A stretch of 64,000 nt of DNA from Myxocyprinus asiaticus (GCF_019703515.2 NC_059373.1:11381281-11445280); one strand, 5' to 3'. Shown: positions 22,937-34,952, numbered from the stretch's first letter. Made by a program: numbers and translations. The notes: generated by a model not told the origin, from the sequence alone.

Positions 22937-23508
22937 GTAGCCCCGCTTCCTTGGAGGAATCCTGATTGAGTAGCATGCGCTAATCCTCTTAGTGCTGTAA
23001 ATAGAGTGTAGCATGCTGTGAGTTCACTGTGCATCAAGGATCAATAGGACTCCAGCCAAATCTGACAAAAGCTGAGAGACTACGCAATGGGTTGGATTTT
23101 GTCAGAGAAAACTTTAGGGATAAAGAGATGAAGGAGATGGATACAAGTGCTATTTATTTATTCATGCCAGGATCGCTGCCACATGGCATTTTTTCACACT
23201 GTTTGTTTACACTTACACAGATGATATTGTTCAGATGTTTAAGTTTCTTTGAAAGGTGTTATTTAGATCGCACTTGGAATGCTATTGTGTAGTGTATTTT
23301 CTCACTTAAACGTAGACATGGTGATGCATGAAATCTATTGAAATTGTACAAACGTCTTAATTCGCGCCACTATCTTGATGCTCTTATCACAATGATTCAT
23401 TTTTACTTTAAGATAAGAGCTACAGCATGTTGTTGACCCTGGTCAACCTCTTTTCCCCCCCTCTCTCTATCTTTCCACTCATTCAGTGCTCTTCCTGTCT
23501 CTGGACAG
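22937..23508 (+). other. Pseudo-eif3e intron 10
   Basis: No repeat terminus or gene is seen. The intron is of ordinary length and ends CTGGACAG. Confidence 0.5.
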
Positions 23509-23611
23509 CATGTTGGCAGATAAGCTGAACATGACCCCCGAGGAGGCTGAGAGATGGATAGTAAACCTGATCCGCAATGCCAGACTGGATGCCAAAATTG
23601 ACTCCAAACTG
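23509..23611 (+). pseudogene. eif3e: Pseudo-eif3e exon 11
   Basis: Acceptor GGACAG, donor GTGAGA. It is open: [20 protein letters not shown]... to KIDSKL, part of the PCI winged-helix region. It is the best preserved exon, matching the family residue for residue as far as I recall. Confidence 0.92.
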
Positions 23612-23761
23612 GTGAGAAAGCTCTGGAGTGTACATGTCCAAACACAAAGTCCATTAGTTTGATACGCAATGGACTCCCGCTGTTGTCTTATGCCAGTGAA
23701 AGTCTGATCTTATTTTATAGTGTCTAACAAAGGAATACAAACCAAATTAATAAAATAAATG

Positions 23762-24195
23762 GGTAGGAATGCACAATATATTGGCATTTTACAAACTATT
23801 TTATTCTCTTAAAATCTTTTCAATTTTTAATCTGTTCATGCTTTTTAATGGTGCATGTGACAGATTGCAATAGCTGCACATTCAAACAGAGCGGGGCACA
23901 GCACATTCTCTCTCTCCAACCTATAGCACGAAAAAAAAACATAAATGAACCTCAGAGCGTATGTTGAAAGACACAGCACAAATTTTTCTTCTCTCTTGTT
24001 ATTGCCAGTCTGTTAACGTTTAAATGACAATGGAGAAAATGAATTGGGAAAATCTTGAGTCCTGAAGCAGTCACGGGATCGCCATGATTGTTACTGTATT
24101 AAATTAATTATGTTATCACAAGCCCTTGCGATATGCATATTGCAATATTTACATTTGCAATATTTAGATACATTTTATATATCGTGCAACCCTAC
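23762..24195. mobile_element. Non-autonomous DNA element (MITE), about 430 bp
   Basis: Starts TAGGAATGCACAATATATTG and ends ATATCGTGCAACCCTAC, imperfect inverted termini. It has no coding frame and lies in pseudo-eif3e intron 11. Confidence 0.5.
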
Positions 24196-24546
24196 ATTCC
24201 GTGCATCCATTCTGTAATACCATTTTTAGGAATTACAAATATTTCTTGGAGGTCAAGTTTAATGAGTAATGATGACTTGACTGTGCGGTTTTAAGGTAAA
24301 GGCAAATTGTAAGTCATTTGCCATAAAAATGTTTTTTTTTTATTTTTTTTAATTTTTTTTATTGAAAACAGCTTTTGCTACACAGAGATCAAATACTTAT
24401 GTTAACAATATTTTTGTTTTAAGGATGAGGTAAGAAGTTCTAACATAAAATGTTTTATCAGTAACTGAGTTTTAGTGCTATCAAATAAAAATTTGTTGGT
24501 AACAGAGAAATATTGGGTTTGCGTTTCAGTAAAATAATAGAATTGG
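24196..24546. other. Intronic DNA, no gene
   Basis: AT-rich with T-runs around 24330-24362. Confidence 0.4.
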
Positions 24547-24961
24547 TTAAAGGTGCACTCAGTAATTTGGATGCATGTTGTCTTGGACTTACACTGACAC
24601 CTAGGGGAATGGATGCAACATCATCAAACACGATAGTGTTCAGTTATTGATGCCATTGTAGAAATGTACTATTCAGAGTCAGTCATGATTAATTTAATCC
24701 ATGAGTGAAAGGATCCAATAACAAGGCAGCTACTGAGAAAAAGCAAGTAGGATTTGGCTGGTCATGTGATCCTAACATGGCAGACCCCATGAGGGGGATT
24801 AATAAAAGAATAAACAGCATTTATAAGGTTAAGGATATGACTGGAGTCTTCGTCTCATGTGAGTCGTCATGGTTATATACCGTACATATGTTTAAAATTT
24901 TCAGTTAATTAATTTTTTTTAACATTTTTACTGTGGAAAAAAATACTGAGTGCACCTTTAA
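24547..24961. mobile_element. TTAA-bordered MITE, piggyBac-like by target choice
   Basis: Begins TTAAAGGTGCACTCAGTAAT and ends ATACTGAGTGCACCTTTAA: inverted termini with TTAA at both borders. TTAA duplication is typical of piggyBac-type transposition. The 415 bp have no transposase. Confidence 0.65.
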
Positions 24962-25404
24962 GTGTCTGAATACTTGAAATGTGCCCCATCAGCACATACA
25001 TTGTATCTCCAACTCCATATCTTATAACAATAATCCTTATTCCTCATTAAACTTCATCTGGTGAAATGTATATATACACATAACACTTTCTCTGGTGAAT
25101 ATACTGTATAGGCCATAAAAAGCTTAATTTGGTTAATACATAATATAGAGCATTGTAATGAGGCCAACTCTCAGTTATTTCAAAATAAGAGTATTTTGGG
25201 CTTGTTTGTAGTTAAAAGTCTTGCGTTATGCACCAAATCTTAATTCTTTTCATCTAGGATTTTCTTGTAGCTTCTACAGTATATCTGTGCTTGTCATAGT
25301 AAGGAAACAATGAGAAAATGTTTCAACAGCCAATAAATTGGTTTGAAAAACTATCGGATGATTAATTGGTTATCTGCTTTTCCCACCACCTTAGCTATCT
25401 TATC
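24962..25404. other. Intronic DNA with repeat-like phrase
   Basis: AT-rich. ACTATCGGATGATTAATTGG near 25350 resembles termini of fish hAT-type repeats. The following Tc1 fragment seems to have its 5' break here. Confidence 0.35.
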
Positions 25405-25824
25405 GGCACTGGGAGACCAGTCAGGATCGAGGGAAAGATGAATGCAGCAATGTACAGAGACATCCTTGATGAAAACCTGCTCCAGAGCGCTCTGGACCAC
25501 AGACTGGGGCGAAGGTTCATCTTCCAACAGGACAACGACCCCAAGCACACAGCCAAGATAAAAAAGGAGTGGTTCCAGGACAACTGTGTGAATGTCCTTG
25601 AGTGGCCCAGCCAGAGCCCAGACTTGAACCCGATTGAACATCTCTGGAGAGATCTGAAAATGACTGTGCACCGACGCTCCCCATCCAACCTGATAGAACT
25701 TGAGAGGTCCTGCAAAGAAGAATGGGAGAAACTGCCCAAAAATAGGTGTGCCAAGCTTGTAGCATCATACTCAAAAAGACTTGAGTCTGTAATTGGTGCC
25801 AAAGGTGCTTCAACAAAGTATTGA
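25405..25824 (+). pseudogene. Tc1 transposase C-terminal fragment (Tc1-C)
   Basis: An open frame from [19 protein letters not shown] to GAKGASTKY and stop. It contains the second catalytic Asp ([13 protein letters not shown]) and the third acidic residue ([15 protein letters not shown]). The first Asp (WSDE motif) lies in the missing 5' part. It has no start of its own. Being uninterrupted over 139 codons, it looks younger than the other Tc1 copies. Confidence 0.82.
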
Positions 25825-26055
25825 GCAAAGGCTGTGAATACTTATGTACGTGTTTTTTTTTGTTTTTTTTTCTTCGCTTTTTATTTTTAATAAATTTGCA
25901 AAGATTTCAAACAAACTTCTTTCACGTTGTCATTATGGGGTATTGTTTTTAGAATTTTGAGGAAAATAATTAATTTAATCCATTTTGGAATAAGGCTGTA
26001 ACACAACAAAATGTGGAAAAAGTGAAGCGCTGTGAATACTTTATGGATGCACTGT
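25405..26055 (+). mobile_element. Tc1-like transposon, 3' half only (Tc1-C)
   Basis: Holds the last 139 codons of a transposase and the 3' non-coding end, finishing at CTGTGAATACTTTATGGATG followed by CACTGTA. The 5' half, including the DNA-binding region and the 5' inverted end, is absent. Confidence 0.8.
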
Positions 26056-26900
26056 ATGTAAATATCCATGAGCGCATCATCGGCTTATCTATCAGCTGGA
26101 AGGGCTTCATGTGAGACTGAGAGAATTAAGGAAACATGGACAGGGTTTAAAAAATGTTCAGCGCCCACACAAGCAAATTCAATTACATTCATCTCACGTA
26201 TGGCACTTCATAAGCACTTAATATGCTTCTCATCTGATTAGCGCATATGTGTTTCATGTGAGTGTCGCGTGCACTATCTCTGGAGCATGCAAGTGCATGA
26301 GTCCAGCAGGATTCCTGATATTTACAGGAAAGCGCAGTGCAGGATCACTCCATTATTAGTTAATTTTTTCTTTACTTATTTCATTTAACTTCTGTCAAAA
26401 TCTAGTCATGGCAGTTTGTCAGAAAGAAAAACATTCCAAAGCCTTACGCATTTTTTACGCGTGGTCAGTAGCAGGGGTAAATTTTGTTCGTACTTACTAA
26501 AATTTTGAAAATACAAAAACTTTCATGAATCTGAACATTTACGTCAGAACGGCTTTATGAACAATTCACTCAAAAATTCGTTCTGCTCGTGTTTAATGAA
26601 TGAGGCCTATTGATGTTTATGCCTCTAATCCACATGAGAATAGCATTTTTTTCCACCGCAATCAGAAACGTTGGAAAATGCTCTCCATTACTGCACACTT
26701 TTTAAAACGATGATGTTAAGAAACTGCAAACAGTTTTCAAACTAAAATTAATTAGTGTGGAGAATTAGTGTCTTAGCCTTAGAGAATTTATTTTAGAATA
26801 CAAACAGAAATTCCTTTAAAAAATATATTCAAATTTTTTAGGTTGGATCTGTTAAAATGTTTACTGTTTCTTCCTGACTGTTTTTTTTTTTTTTTTTTCA
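26056..26900. other. End of pseudo-eif3e intron 11
   Basis: No gene. Mixed sequence ending in a long poly-T and CAG acceptor (26880-26901). Confidence 0.4.
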
Positions 26901-26901
26901 G

Positions 26902-26919
26902 GGGTCACGTGGTAATGGG
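26902..26919 (+). pseudogene. eif3e: Pseudo-eif3e exon 12 remnant
   Basis: After the acceptor CAG an extra G precedes GGT CAC GTG GTA ATG GG, the GHVVMG that opens the last exon of the gene. The extra base shifts frame relative to exon 11. The family's following NNAVSPYQQVIEKTK and the rest (about 50 residues) are replaced from 26920 by unrelated DNA. Confidence 0.8.
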
Positions 26920-27204
26920 ATGGGCGGCACGGCATGAGGCACCCACACAAACCCCCATTGTTCAACAACTTTGGGGGCGTGTTGAAGCGGGTTTTGCCCA
27001 AGGCACCATACAACAAGAAATTTACTTTTAACCTCAGTATTTTTCTTTGTACTGTATGTGGATTAACCATGCACTAATACATATTATATATAGTTGTCTG
27101 AAAGCTCTTCAACATGTCACAGACGGCTACATTCACAACGTGCATTAAGGCCAAGAAATGTGTGATGCAGCAGTTTCCTTCAGAATTAAAACACACTTAT
27201 ATCA
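26920..27204. other. Unidentified sequence replacing the eif3e 3' end
   Basis: On the minus strand it gives a short open stretch with KTRFNTPPKLLNNGGLCGC. I do not recognise it. It may be a piece of another repeat. It begins exactly where homology to eif3e ends. Confidence 0.3.
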
Positions 27205-28378
27205 ACTAAAAAGAGAAGCCTCAATTTTTGGGCAGCAGGAAGTGGCTCTGTAGCACCACCTAGAAGATTGGCATGTTCGGGGGGCTCTGTAGCGCCACCT
27301 AGAAGATGGGCATGTTCGGGGGGCTCTGTAGCACATCCCTCTTGAGCTACCGTCACCAAACTTTGTACACATATAGATCTCATCAAGATATTTTGATATA
27401 TCAAACAGTGTTGCCATAGCAACATGATAAATTAACGTCAAAAAATGGGAAAAAGGAAGTGTCTCATATCTTCTGTGTGCAGTGTGTGATTTGCATAAAA
27501 ATGTAGCCAAATGTCTGACCTTGTGGGCTGTTTATAGTGATGTGGCTATTGTGGGTCACGGTCGTAGCACCACCAAATGGCAGAAGCAAGTGTGGCACTT
27601 TTAACAGACTTTGAAATATCCCTCTTTTGTTTACCTGAATTGCTTCAAGACAGTGCAGATTTTAAATTCTGAAGGGATTCTTGATATCTTAAACAGTGTT
27701 GTCATGGCAACACATTAAATGTCATTATTCCTTTTTATGTATATTCATGTTTTTGAGGTACTTGGCATGCTTTGAATTTTGAGTTGTCGGCCATTAGAAC
27801 TGGGCAAAAGTTAACACATGGGCGTGGCTTGGGAGCTCTGTAGCGCCACCTTTTGACAAAAGTGGTGGGGTCAGTTTCTTCTACGGTTACCAAACTTGCT
27901 ACATATATTGTTCTCATCAAGCCGGACAACTTTCAAAATTACAGTCATTATCTCCGCCCAACAGGAAGTCGGCCATTTTGGATTGAATGTGCATTTTCTG
28001 AAAATTGCAGGCCCTGAATTTTTGAATACTCCTCCTTTGGGATTCATGTGACTGGTACCAAACTTAGGCAATATTATGCCAAGACATTGAAGATGCTAAA
28101 TTGCTAACGGATTTGTGATATCTTGAACGGTGTTGCCATGGCGACACAAGAAATGAAGGGCACAAATGTGAAAAAGGAAGTTCCTTATATCTTCTGTGTG
28201 CATTGTATGATTTTGAAGAAAATTCAGCTGTATGTTTGGTAATGGGGCTGATCACATTTATGCAGCTATTATGGGTCACGGTCATAGCGCCACCAACTGG
28301 CAGCTGGAAGGCAATTTTATCAGACTTTGAAATAACCCTCTTGTGTTTACACGAATTGCTTCAAAATTCTTTAATTCT
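27205..28378. repeat. Repeat family C cluster, block 1 (about 700-bp period)
   Basis: Family landmarks recur in fixed order: TCATATCTTCTGTGTGCA, GCTATTGTGGGTCACGGTC, ATAGCGCCACCAACTGGCAG, TGTTGCCATGGCAACACATT, CATGGGCGTGGCT, CGCCCAACAGGAAGTCGGCC, TTTTGGATT, and TACTCCTCCT...GGATTCATG. At least one full unit and parts of two more are present. They read the same way in blocks 2 and 3. No protein is encoded. Confidence 0.75.
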
Positions 28379-28648
28379 TTAATCCAAGCTCCATTGGTCA
28401 GAGGATAGCCAAGCTCCAAGAGGTCCTCACTGCAGCCTGTAGCATGATGACATACTGGATTACATCCAGTATGAACTGGATGTTGTAACACGCATGCACC
28501 GGAGTGGATTTTGGTGACGTCATGATTGTTTGAACATGCATGTGCTAACTCAATGGCAACGATGAACTGTTATTGTATGCGTTTTTAGCGCTCATGTTGT
28601 CTTTGTAAAATTGTCGTTGTTTATGTCTGGATTAATTAAATATATATA
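28379..28648. other. Spacer between repeat block 1 and Tc1-B
   Basis: Contains a small hairpin (GGATTACATCCAGTATGAAC then TGGATGT) and otherwise no recognisable feature. Confidence 0.35.
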
Positions 28649-28730
28649 CACTATATTGCCAAAAGTATTCGCTCATCTGCCTTTAGACGCATATGAACTT
28701 AAGTGACATCCCATTCTTAATCCATAGGGT

Positions 28731-29922
28731 TTAATATGACGTTGGCCCACCCTTTGCAGCTATAACAGCTTCAACTCTTTTGGGAAGGCTTTCCACAAGG
28801 TTTAGGAGTGTGTTTATGGGAATTTTTGACCATTCTTCCAGAAGCGCATTTGTGAGGTCAGACACTGATGTTGGACGAGAAGGCCTGGCTCGCAGTCTTC
28901 GCTCTAATTCATCCCAAAGGTGCTCTATCAGGTTGAGGTCAGGACTCTGTGCAGGCCAGTCAAGTTCTTCCACACCAAACTCGCTCATCCATGTCTTTAT
29001 GGACCTTGCTTTGTGCACTGGTGCTCAGTCATGTTGGAACAGGAAGGGGCCATCCCCAAACTGTTCCCACAAAGTTGGGAGCATGGAATTGTCCAAAATC
29101 TCTTGGTATGCTGAAGCATTCAGAGTTCCTTTCACTGGAACTAAGGGGCCAAGCCCAGCTCCTGAAAAACAACCCCACACCATAATCCCCCCTCCACCAA
29201 ACTTCACAGTTGGCACAATGCAGTCAGACAAGTACCGTTCTCCTGGCAACCGCCAAACCCAGACTCGTCCATCAGATTGCCAGATGGAGAAGCGTGATTC
29301 GTCACTCCAGAGAACGCGTCTTCACAATTAAAGATTTAAAGAATTTTGAAGCAATTCGTGTAAACACAAGAGGGTTATTTCAAAGTCTGATAAAATTGCC
29401 TTCCAGCTGCCAGTTGGTGGCGCTATGACCGTGACCCATAATAGCTGCATAAATGTGATCAGCCCCATTACCAAACATACAGCTGAATTTTCCAGTCCAG
29501 TGGCGGCGTGCTTTACAGCACTGCATCCGACGCTTTGCATTGCACTTGGTGATGTATGGCTTGGATGCAGCTGCTCGGCCATGGAAACCCATTCCATGAA
29601 GCTCTCTATGCACTGTTCTTGAGCTAAACTGAAGGCCACATGAACTTTGGAGGTCTGTAGCGACTGACTCTGCAGAAATTTGGCGACCTCTGTGCACTAT
29701 GCGCCTCAGCATCCGCTGACCCCGCTCTGTCATTTTACGTGGCCTACCACTTCGTGGCTGAGTTGCTGTCATTCCCAATCGCTTCCACTTTGTTATAATA
29801 CCACTGACAGTTGACTGTGGAATATTTAGTAGCAAGGAAATTTCACGACTGGACTTGTTGCACAGGTGGCATCCTATCACAGTATCACGCTGGAATTCAC
29901 TGAGCTCCTGAGAGCGGCCCAT
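28731..29922 (-). pseudogene. Tc1-B transposase, split by an insert
   Basis: The N-terminal part from ATG 29922 (MGRSQELSEFQRDTVIGCHL) holds a helix-turn-helix region and the GRPRK hook (SGRPRKMTERG), and runs to KARRHWT. There the frame enters repeat family C sequence. The catalytic part resumes near 29330. [20 protein letters not shown] and [15 protein letters not shown] follow, then FLFQHD and a TGA near 29022. The last frame has AQSPDLNLIEHLWDELERRL with the third acidic residue. It is inactive. Confidence 0.82.
29336..29493 (-). repeat. Inverted duplicate of 28217-28378 inside Tc1-B
   Basis: Its reverse complement runs GAAAATTCAGCTGTATGTTT ... GCTTCAAAATTCTTTAA and appears identical, base for base, to the end of repeat block 1 about 1 kb to the left. 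The two copies are in opposite orientation with a spacer of about 950 bp. Confidence 0.88.
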
Positions 29923-30053
29923 TCTTTCACAAATGTTTGTAGAAGCAGTCTGCATGCCTAGGTGCTTCATTTTATACACCTGTGGCCATGGAAGTGATTG
30001 GAACACCTGAATTCAATTATTTGGATGGGTGAGTGAATACTTTTGGCAATATA

Positions 30054-30057
<4 letters not shown>

Positions 30058-30131
<74 letters not shown>
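30058..30131. repeat. (TA)n microsatellite
   Basis: About 36 uninterrupted TA units adjoining the right end of Tc1-B. They may have grown from its TA target duplication. Confidence 0.95.
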
Positions 30132-30132
<1 letters not shown>

Positions 30133-32485
30133 GGATGTAAGAATACCCACATGCAAAATGGATCATTAATATTTCATGAAATATGCATGCTCTCAATGTT
30201 TGTGTTTGTTGCAGAGCTTCAATTATTTTTTTATCATGTGATCTTAGGTTTAAAAGCTAAATGTATTTCGTGATTGGTATAAATTCATAAGCAATTAGTA
30301 GATTTAATGTGTGTAAATGCTTTGTCATTTTTAACGTGCTTAGTGCTGTATAAATAGCCAGTATGAAACAATAATTTTTTAACAAGCTATGGGATGTTAC
30401 CATTTTATATGCATTCAATGTTAACACGTTTTAAAATAAAACCATATTTGTTTATTTGATTTGGGTCATATTAATTTACTGTTGAGTAGAAGCAAAAACG
30501 AGATATAGGATGAGACAATACCATTTATATCGATGTAGTTTGATGCTGCGCTACACAACCCATTTCTTCCGTAAAGACATGCCATGTTTCCATCTCTCCA
30601 ATCTCAAACTCTCTGTGCAACCCCGCCCCCACTCTCCCTCTGTGTCTGCTGTGTGCAAACCCGGCCCCGCCCCACTCGCTCACAATTTGTCCTGCAACAT
30701 GAATGGAGACAGAGGGCAAGTTTACAGATCTGGTTAGTAAAATGAAAAACAATGGTTCATTTATTTGGAAATGGTTTGTATTTAAAAGATCAGATGTGCG
30801 GCAAAACAGCTGCCCACTGTTTGACTGAGAGGCGGCTTGTGTGTGTGGTGTGCTTTATGCGCGTGTGCTCCGAGAATGCTCACCCCTAAACGGTCAAATA
30901 CATTTAAAAAGATCCGCCAAAATGCCTGTCTTGGTGAGGTGTTCATGTAAACACAGAGAGTGATGTCTAAACATAAACAGGAGAAAAGCTGATTTTTATC
31001 TAAATGTACGAAATGTACGTTTAAATGTAACCTATTAGACCTGACGCTGTCTAGGGTATCCTTAATATCAATCAAACAACAATAACAAGAAAACGACAAA
31101 ACCACTCACAGCTCTTGGCTCGATAACTTTACTATAATAACTCTAGTATAAAAGTATTAAAGTATTATTCATACAGGCAAGACCAGTAGTAGTTTGTCAA
31201 ATTCATTCTGAATGTTTAATTAAATACTTGATACTGTTAAAAAAAATTTAAAGCACTGTTTTCTTAATTTGTGTTTTTGTTTGTTCTAAAGTGTTTTTTC
31301 TATTCATTGATTTTCTTCTGTTATTTTATTACTGACTGTTTACTACTCTTAAATAATAACCTGAGAACTAAATTATTTTATAATTAAGTGAATTATTGTT
31401 AGGAAATTATTTGTTGTGGCATTGAAGCTGATATAAAAAAATCATCACATTTCACTAAAGACTACTGAAATTTTGGCATTTTGATAAGTGTATAAATTGT
31501 GTATGGTATCTTGCTGTAATAACATGATGGAAAAGTAGATCTCATTCCTTAGAAGTGTGAGCACCCCTGCTGTAAATTATGGTGATGGAGGCTTTCCTTT
31601 ATTTGATCTCCGTGCATACATGTAACATAAAATAACCTCCTCTGCCCAGAGCAGTTTACATTTCTGTCCCAGATAATATAGTTGATGGCATAGGTATAAT
31701 ACTATTAGGTTGGCCATGTCGTAATTTTAGAAAACATACAACAGAAACTCTGACATGTTACTTTATCATGAAATCAATACATGTCTTTTTATTTCTCTGG
31801 ACAAGTAACTTTTTTACTTGGACAAGTGAATGACCAATATACTTGTCCGAAGGACAAGCACATCACAATGCTTAATGTTGAGCCCTGCATGTCATCTGTA
31901 GAGAATGCCATAAACAGGTTGCATCCAAAAGTGGAAGCACTTCAGATCTCTATTTTCATTTTCAACAAAAATATTATATTTTTCTGTCATAAATTATACA
32001 AGATAATTCCTCTGGATCACTCAAAAGAAACTGAGAAAGGCCAGCCAATGTAGCTATGGAAACCTCACACTATTGCCTACATGACCTGCCAGTCAAACCA
32101 TTACTAGAGATCTATTGGCCAGACTGATTTAGGTATATAGCCAGTGCGCATTTGGTAATACCACAGTGTGTCTAATCTGTGTTGAATGAGAGCTCTGGCT
32201 GTGAATCACAGATTAAGGTGTGGGTGGGCTCAAAATACTCGGAAGAGTCCACAGAATAGGGGAGACACTGATTTTGATACTAATTGAATTTTATGCTATC
32301 AATATTTTATTGATATTAGACATTTTTGATTACATGATAACATAAAAATAGAGGATCAGTCAGGTTTTTTCCCCATTTACCCACTATTTTCGATGTTTTG
32401 GATAAAAAGGTTGAATCCATTTTCATCAGTGGACCCTCGCATTAGGCTCGTTTGAGATGTCAAATGCCTCCCCTTGAAAGTACAC
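30132..32485. other. Intergenic DNA, no gene recognised
   Basis: Mostly AT-rich. Positions 30530-30740 are GC-richer with CCCCGCCCCC and GGCCCCGCCCCAC boxes, followed by ATGAATGGAGACAGAGGG. Near 31870-31890 the phrase AATGTTGAGCCCTGC resembles a hAT-type right end. A decayed hAT element between these points is possible, but a matching left end was not found. Confidence 0.35.
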
Positions 32486-32500
32486 GAGAGCAGGTTGGTG

Positions 32501-32897
32501 AAGGTGATCAATGGGATTGAGATTACTTTGTAAATTAAGAATGTTTTATTTTTTTAGATGAACCTTTGGAAAAGAAAATCTGTTGTCCTTAACCTATATA
32601 TTATGTTAAGTGAAAGGACTGTATCCATAAATGTAGATGGTCAAAGAAGTTTTAGTTTGAGCTTTATCAGTATCTTGATACATTGGAGGGTGTAAGGAAC
32701 ACCAAGGCAATAAAGACTCTGGACTGCTGTAGAGCCTTGAACTTTTACCCATCTTAGACACCCCTGCATCTACAGTTCTTGAGTATTCTAATACCCCTTT
32801 GTACATAGTTATTTATATATTTTTGTCTTTCTCTTTCTTTGCTTGTTTCTTTTTTCCTTCTGTTATGTGAACTGTTATAATAAAGCATTAAAAAAGA
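32501..32897 (+). mobile_element. Retroposed 3'-UTR-like insert with target duplication
   Basis: The insert is bounded by GAGAGCAGGTTGGTG (32486-32500) and GAGAGCAGGCTGGTG (32898-32912), a 15-bp duplication with one mismatch. It ends AATAAAGCATTAAAAAA, with a polyadenylation signal at 32879-32884 and a short A-tail. These are hallmarks of LINE-mediated retroposition. The body has no coding frame and looks like the end of a messenger 3' UTR. The source gene was not identified. Confidence 0.72.
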
Positions 32898-32912
32898 GAG
32901 AGCAGGCTGGTG

Positions 32913-33542
32913 CAGTCAGGGGAGAAGTGAAACAAGAGCTGTCAAGTCAGACAGTTCTCACTTCTCATAGTGGATTAGCCGCAACGAGATCAAAGGTAGA
33001 TATCGCGTGATTCACGTTCAAGTGTTTTGTTGTTAATAAAGTGGATGCAATTTTAATTCTGTTGGTTTTAAATGAAAATAAATATGATGAACAAGACACT
33101 CAATGTACCTGTTATTTAATTCCCCCATAAGACGTGTCTTTCCATAATTTTTTGGTGGAATAAAGACACATATTTTAGATATTTCAGAAATATGATACCA
33201 ATCACATATCCCATACAGAAATTGCACTGTCAGAATGTTGGGAATATTCACAAATAATTTATACACATAAAAACGTGATATTAGAGATAAAAAAATCAAA
33301 CATTTTAAAAGAGAACAAAACATCAAGGTTGTTTAAGCCAATGAGCATTAAGCTGTGTCATCAGCAAGTCATTTCCCATCATGCTTGCAGTTCGCACAGC
33401 TCGGAAAAAGCAACTGCGCCACCTGCCTGCTACAACTGTGGCCGCCTCGCTCTCATGGGAGTATTTTTGACAAACGTAATCATGATATCACATCAAGTCG
33501 GACAGATTTCTAACCGGCATGCACCTGTCCATGATCACCAGT
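32913..33542. other. Intergenic DNA, no gene
   Basis: AT-rich. Positions 33340-33540 contain GC-richer phrases (CAGCTCGGAAAAAGCAACTG) leading into repeat block 2, possibly its boundary. Confidence 0.35.
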
Positions 33543-34952
33543 GATCGGTTATGCGCAGAACTTGACATTGAAGATACTAAATTGTGAACATATTTTTGAT
33601 ATATCGAACAGTGTAGCCATGGTGAGGCAATACATTTATGGCAAAAAAAAAATGGAAATAGGAAGTGTCTCATATCTTCTGTGTGCATTGACAGATTTAG
33701 ATCATACTTGAGCTTCTTCTTTTCAAGGTTTTTGATACTTTTGGGGTACTTAACATGCGTGAAAACTCTTGAAAGTTTGCACACACATCAGAGTCTTCGG
33801 CCATTAGGGCATGGCAAAGTTGCAGGGGGGGGGCATGCTGGGGGGGCTCTGTAGTGCTACCTAGAAGATGGGCATGTTCGGGGGGCTCTGTAGCACATCC
33901 CTTTTGAGCTACCATCTCCAAACTTTGTACAAAAATAGATCCCATCAAGCCGAACAACTTTCGCGCTGACAGTCATAAGCTCCGCCCAACAGGAAGTTGG
34001 ACATTTTGGATTGTTTGAAAAATGCATGCTCTGGAATTTGAAATACTCCTCCTAGGGGATTCATGTTAGAAGTACAAAAATGTGGGTGACATCATGCCAA
34101 GACATTGACTATGCTAAATTTTGAACAGATTTTTGATACATCAAACGTTGCTATGGTGACATGATAAAGTAACATAAAAAAATGGGAAACAGGAAATGTC
34201 TTATATATTCTGCATGCATTGTGTGATTTACAGCAAAATTGAGCCGTATGTTTGGCCTTACTGGTCACATTGATGTGGCTATTGTGGGTCAAGGTTGTAG
34301 CGCCACCAACTTGTGGAATGAAGTGTGGCACTCTTAACAGACTTTGAAATATCCCTCTTATGTTTACCTGAATTGCTTCAAATTTTTTAGAATAATATCA
34401 AGACATAATTAAAATTATGAAGGGATTCTTGATATCTTAAATAGTGTTGCCATGGCAATGCATTAAATGTCATTATTCCTTTTTATGTATATTCACATGT
34501 TTTTGAAGTACTTGCCATGCTTGAATTTTCATGATATTTTGCACACACATCAGAGTTGTAGGCCATTAGGCCTGAGAAAAATGTAACACATGGGCGTGGC
34601 TGGGGATCACTGTAGCTCCACCTTTTGACCAAAGTGGTGGGGTCAGTTTCTTCTACGGTCACCAAACTTGCTACATATATTGTTCTCATCAAGCTGGACA
34701 ACTTTCATAATTATAATCATTGGCTCCGCCCAACAGGAAGTCAGCCATTTTGGAATTTCTGAAAAGCGCAAGCTCTGAACTTTTAAATACTCCTCCTAGG
34801 GATTCATGTTACTGGCACCAAATTTGTGCAACATCATGCCAAGACATTTTAGATGCTAAATTGTGAACAGATTTTTGATATTTTGAACAGTGTCGCCAAG
34901 GCGCAGCAATAAATGTATGGCTAAAAATGTGAAATAGGAAGTTCCTTATATC
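33543..34952. repeat. Repeat family C cluster, block 2
   Basis: Two consecutive units with the same ordered landmarks as block 1 (TCATATCTTCTGTGTGCATT; TAGCGCCACCAAC; GTTGCCATGGCAATGC; CATGGGCGTGGCTGGGG; CCGCCCAACAGGAAGTC). The right edge is cut at GGAAGTTCCTTATAT by the LINE. The continuation (TGTGTGCATTGTATGATTTT) is found beyond the LINE at about 38355. Confidence 0.75.

Larger units (their letters stand above)
28649..30055 (-). mobile_element. Tc1-like transposon (Tc1-B) with internal foreign insert
   Basis: Inverted ends CACTATATTGCCAAAAGTAT (left) and ATACTTTTGGCAATATAGTG (right) with TA borders. It encloses a minus-strand transposase split by a segment (about 29336-29493) of repeat family C. 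A (TA)n microsatellite abuts the right end. Confidence 0.88.

Noticed and set aside
25366..25824. Domesticated host gene derived from a Tc1 transposase
   Set aside because: The frame is open, but it lacks the N-terminal half and the first catalytic Asp, has no splice context, and ends with the normal Tc1 3' end. It is better read as a young truncated copy.
30058..30273. Tyr-Ile repeat frames on both strands
   Set aside because: They translate the (TA)n microsatellite.
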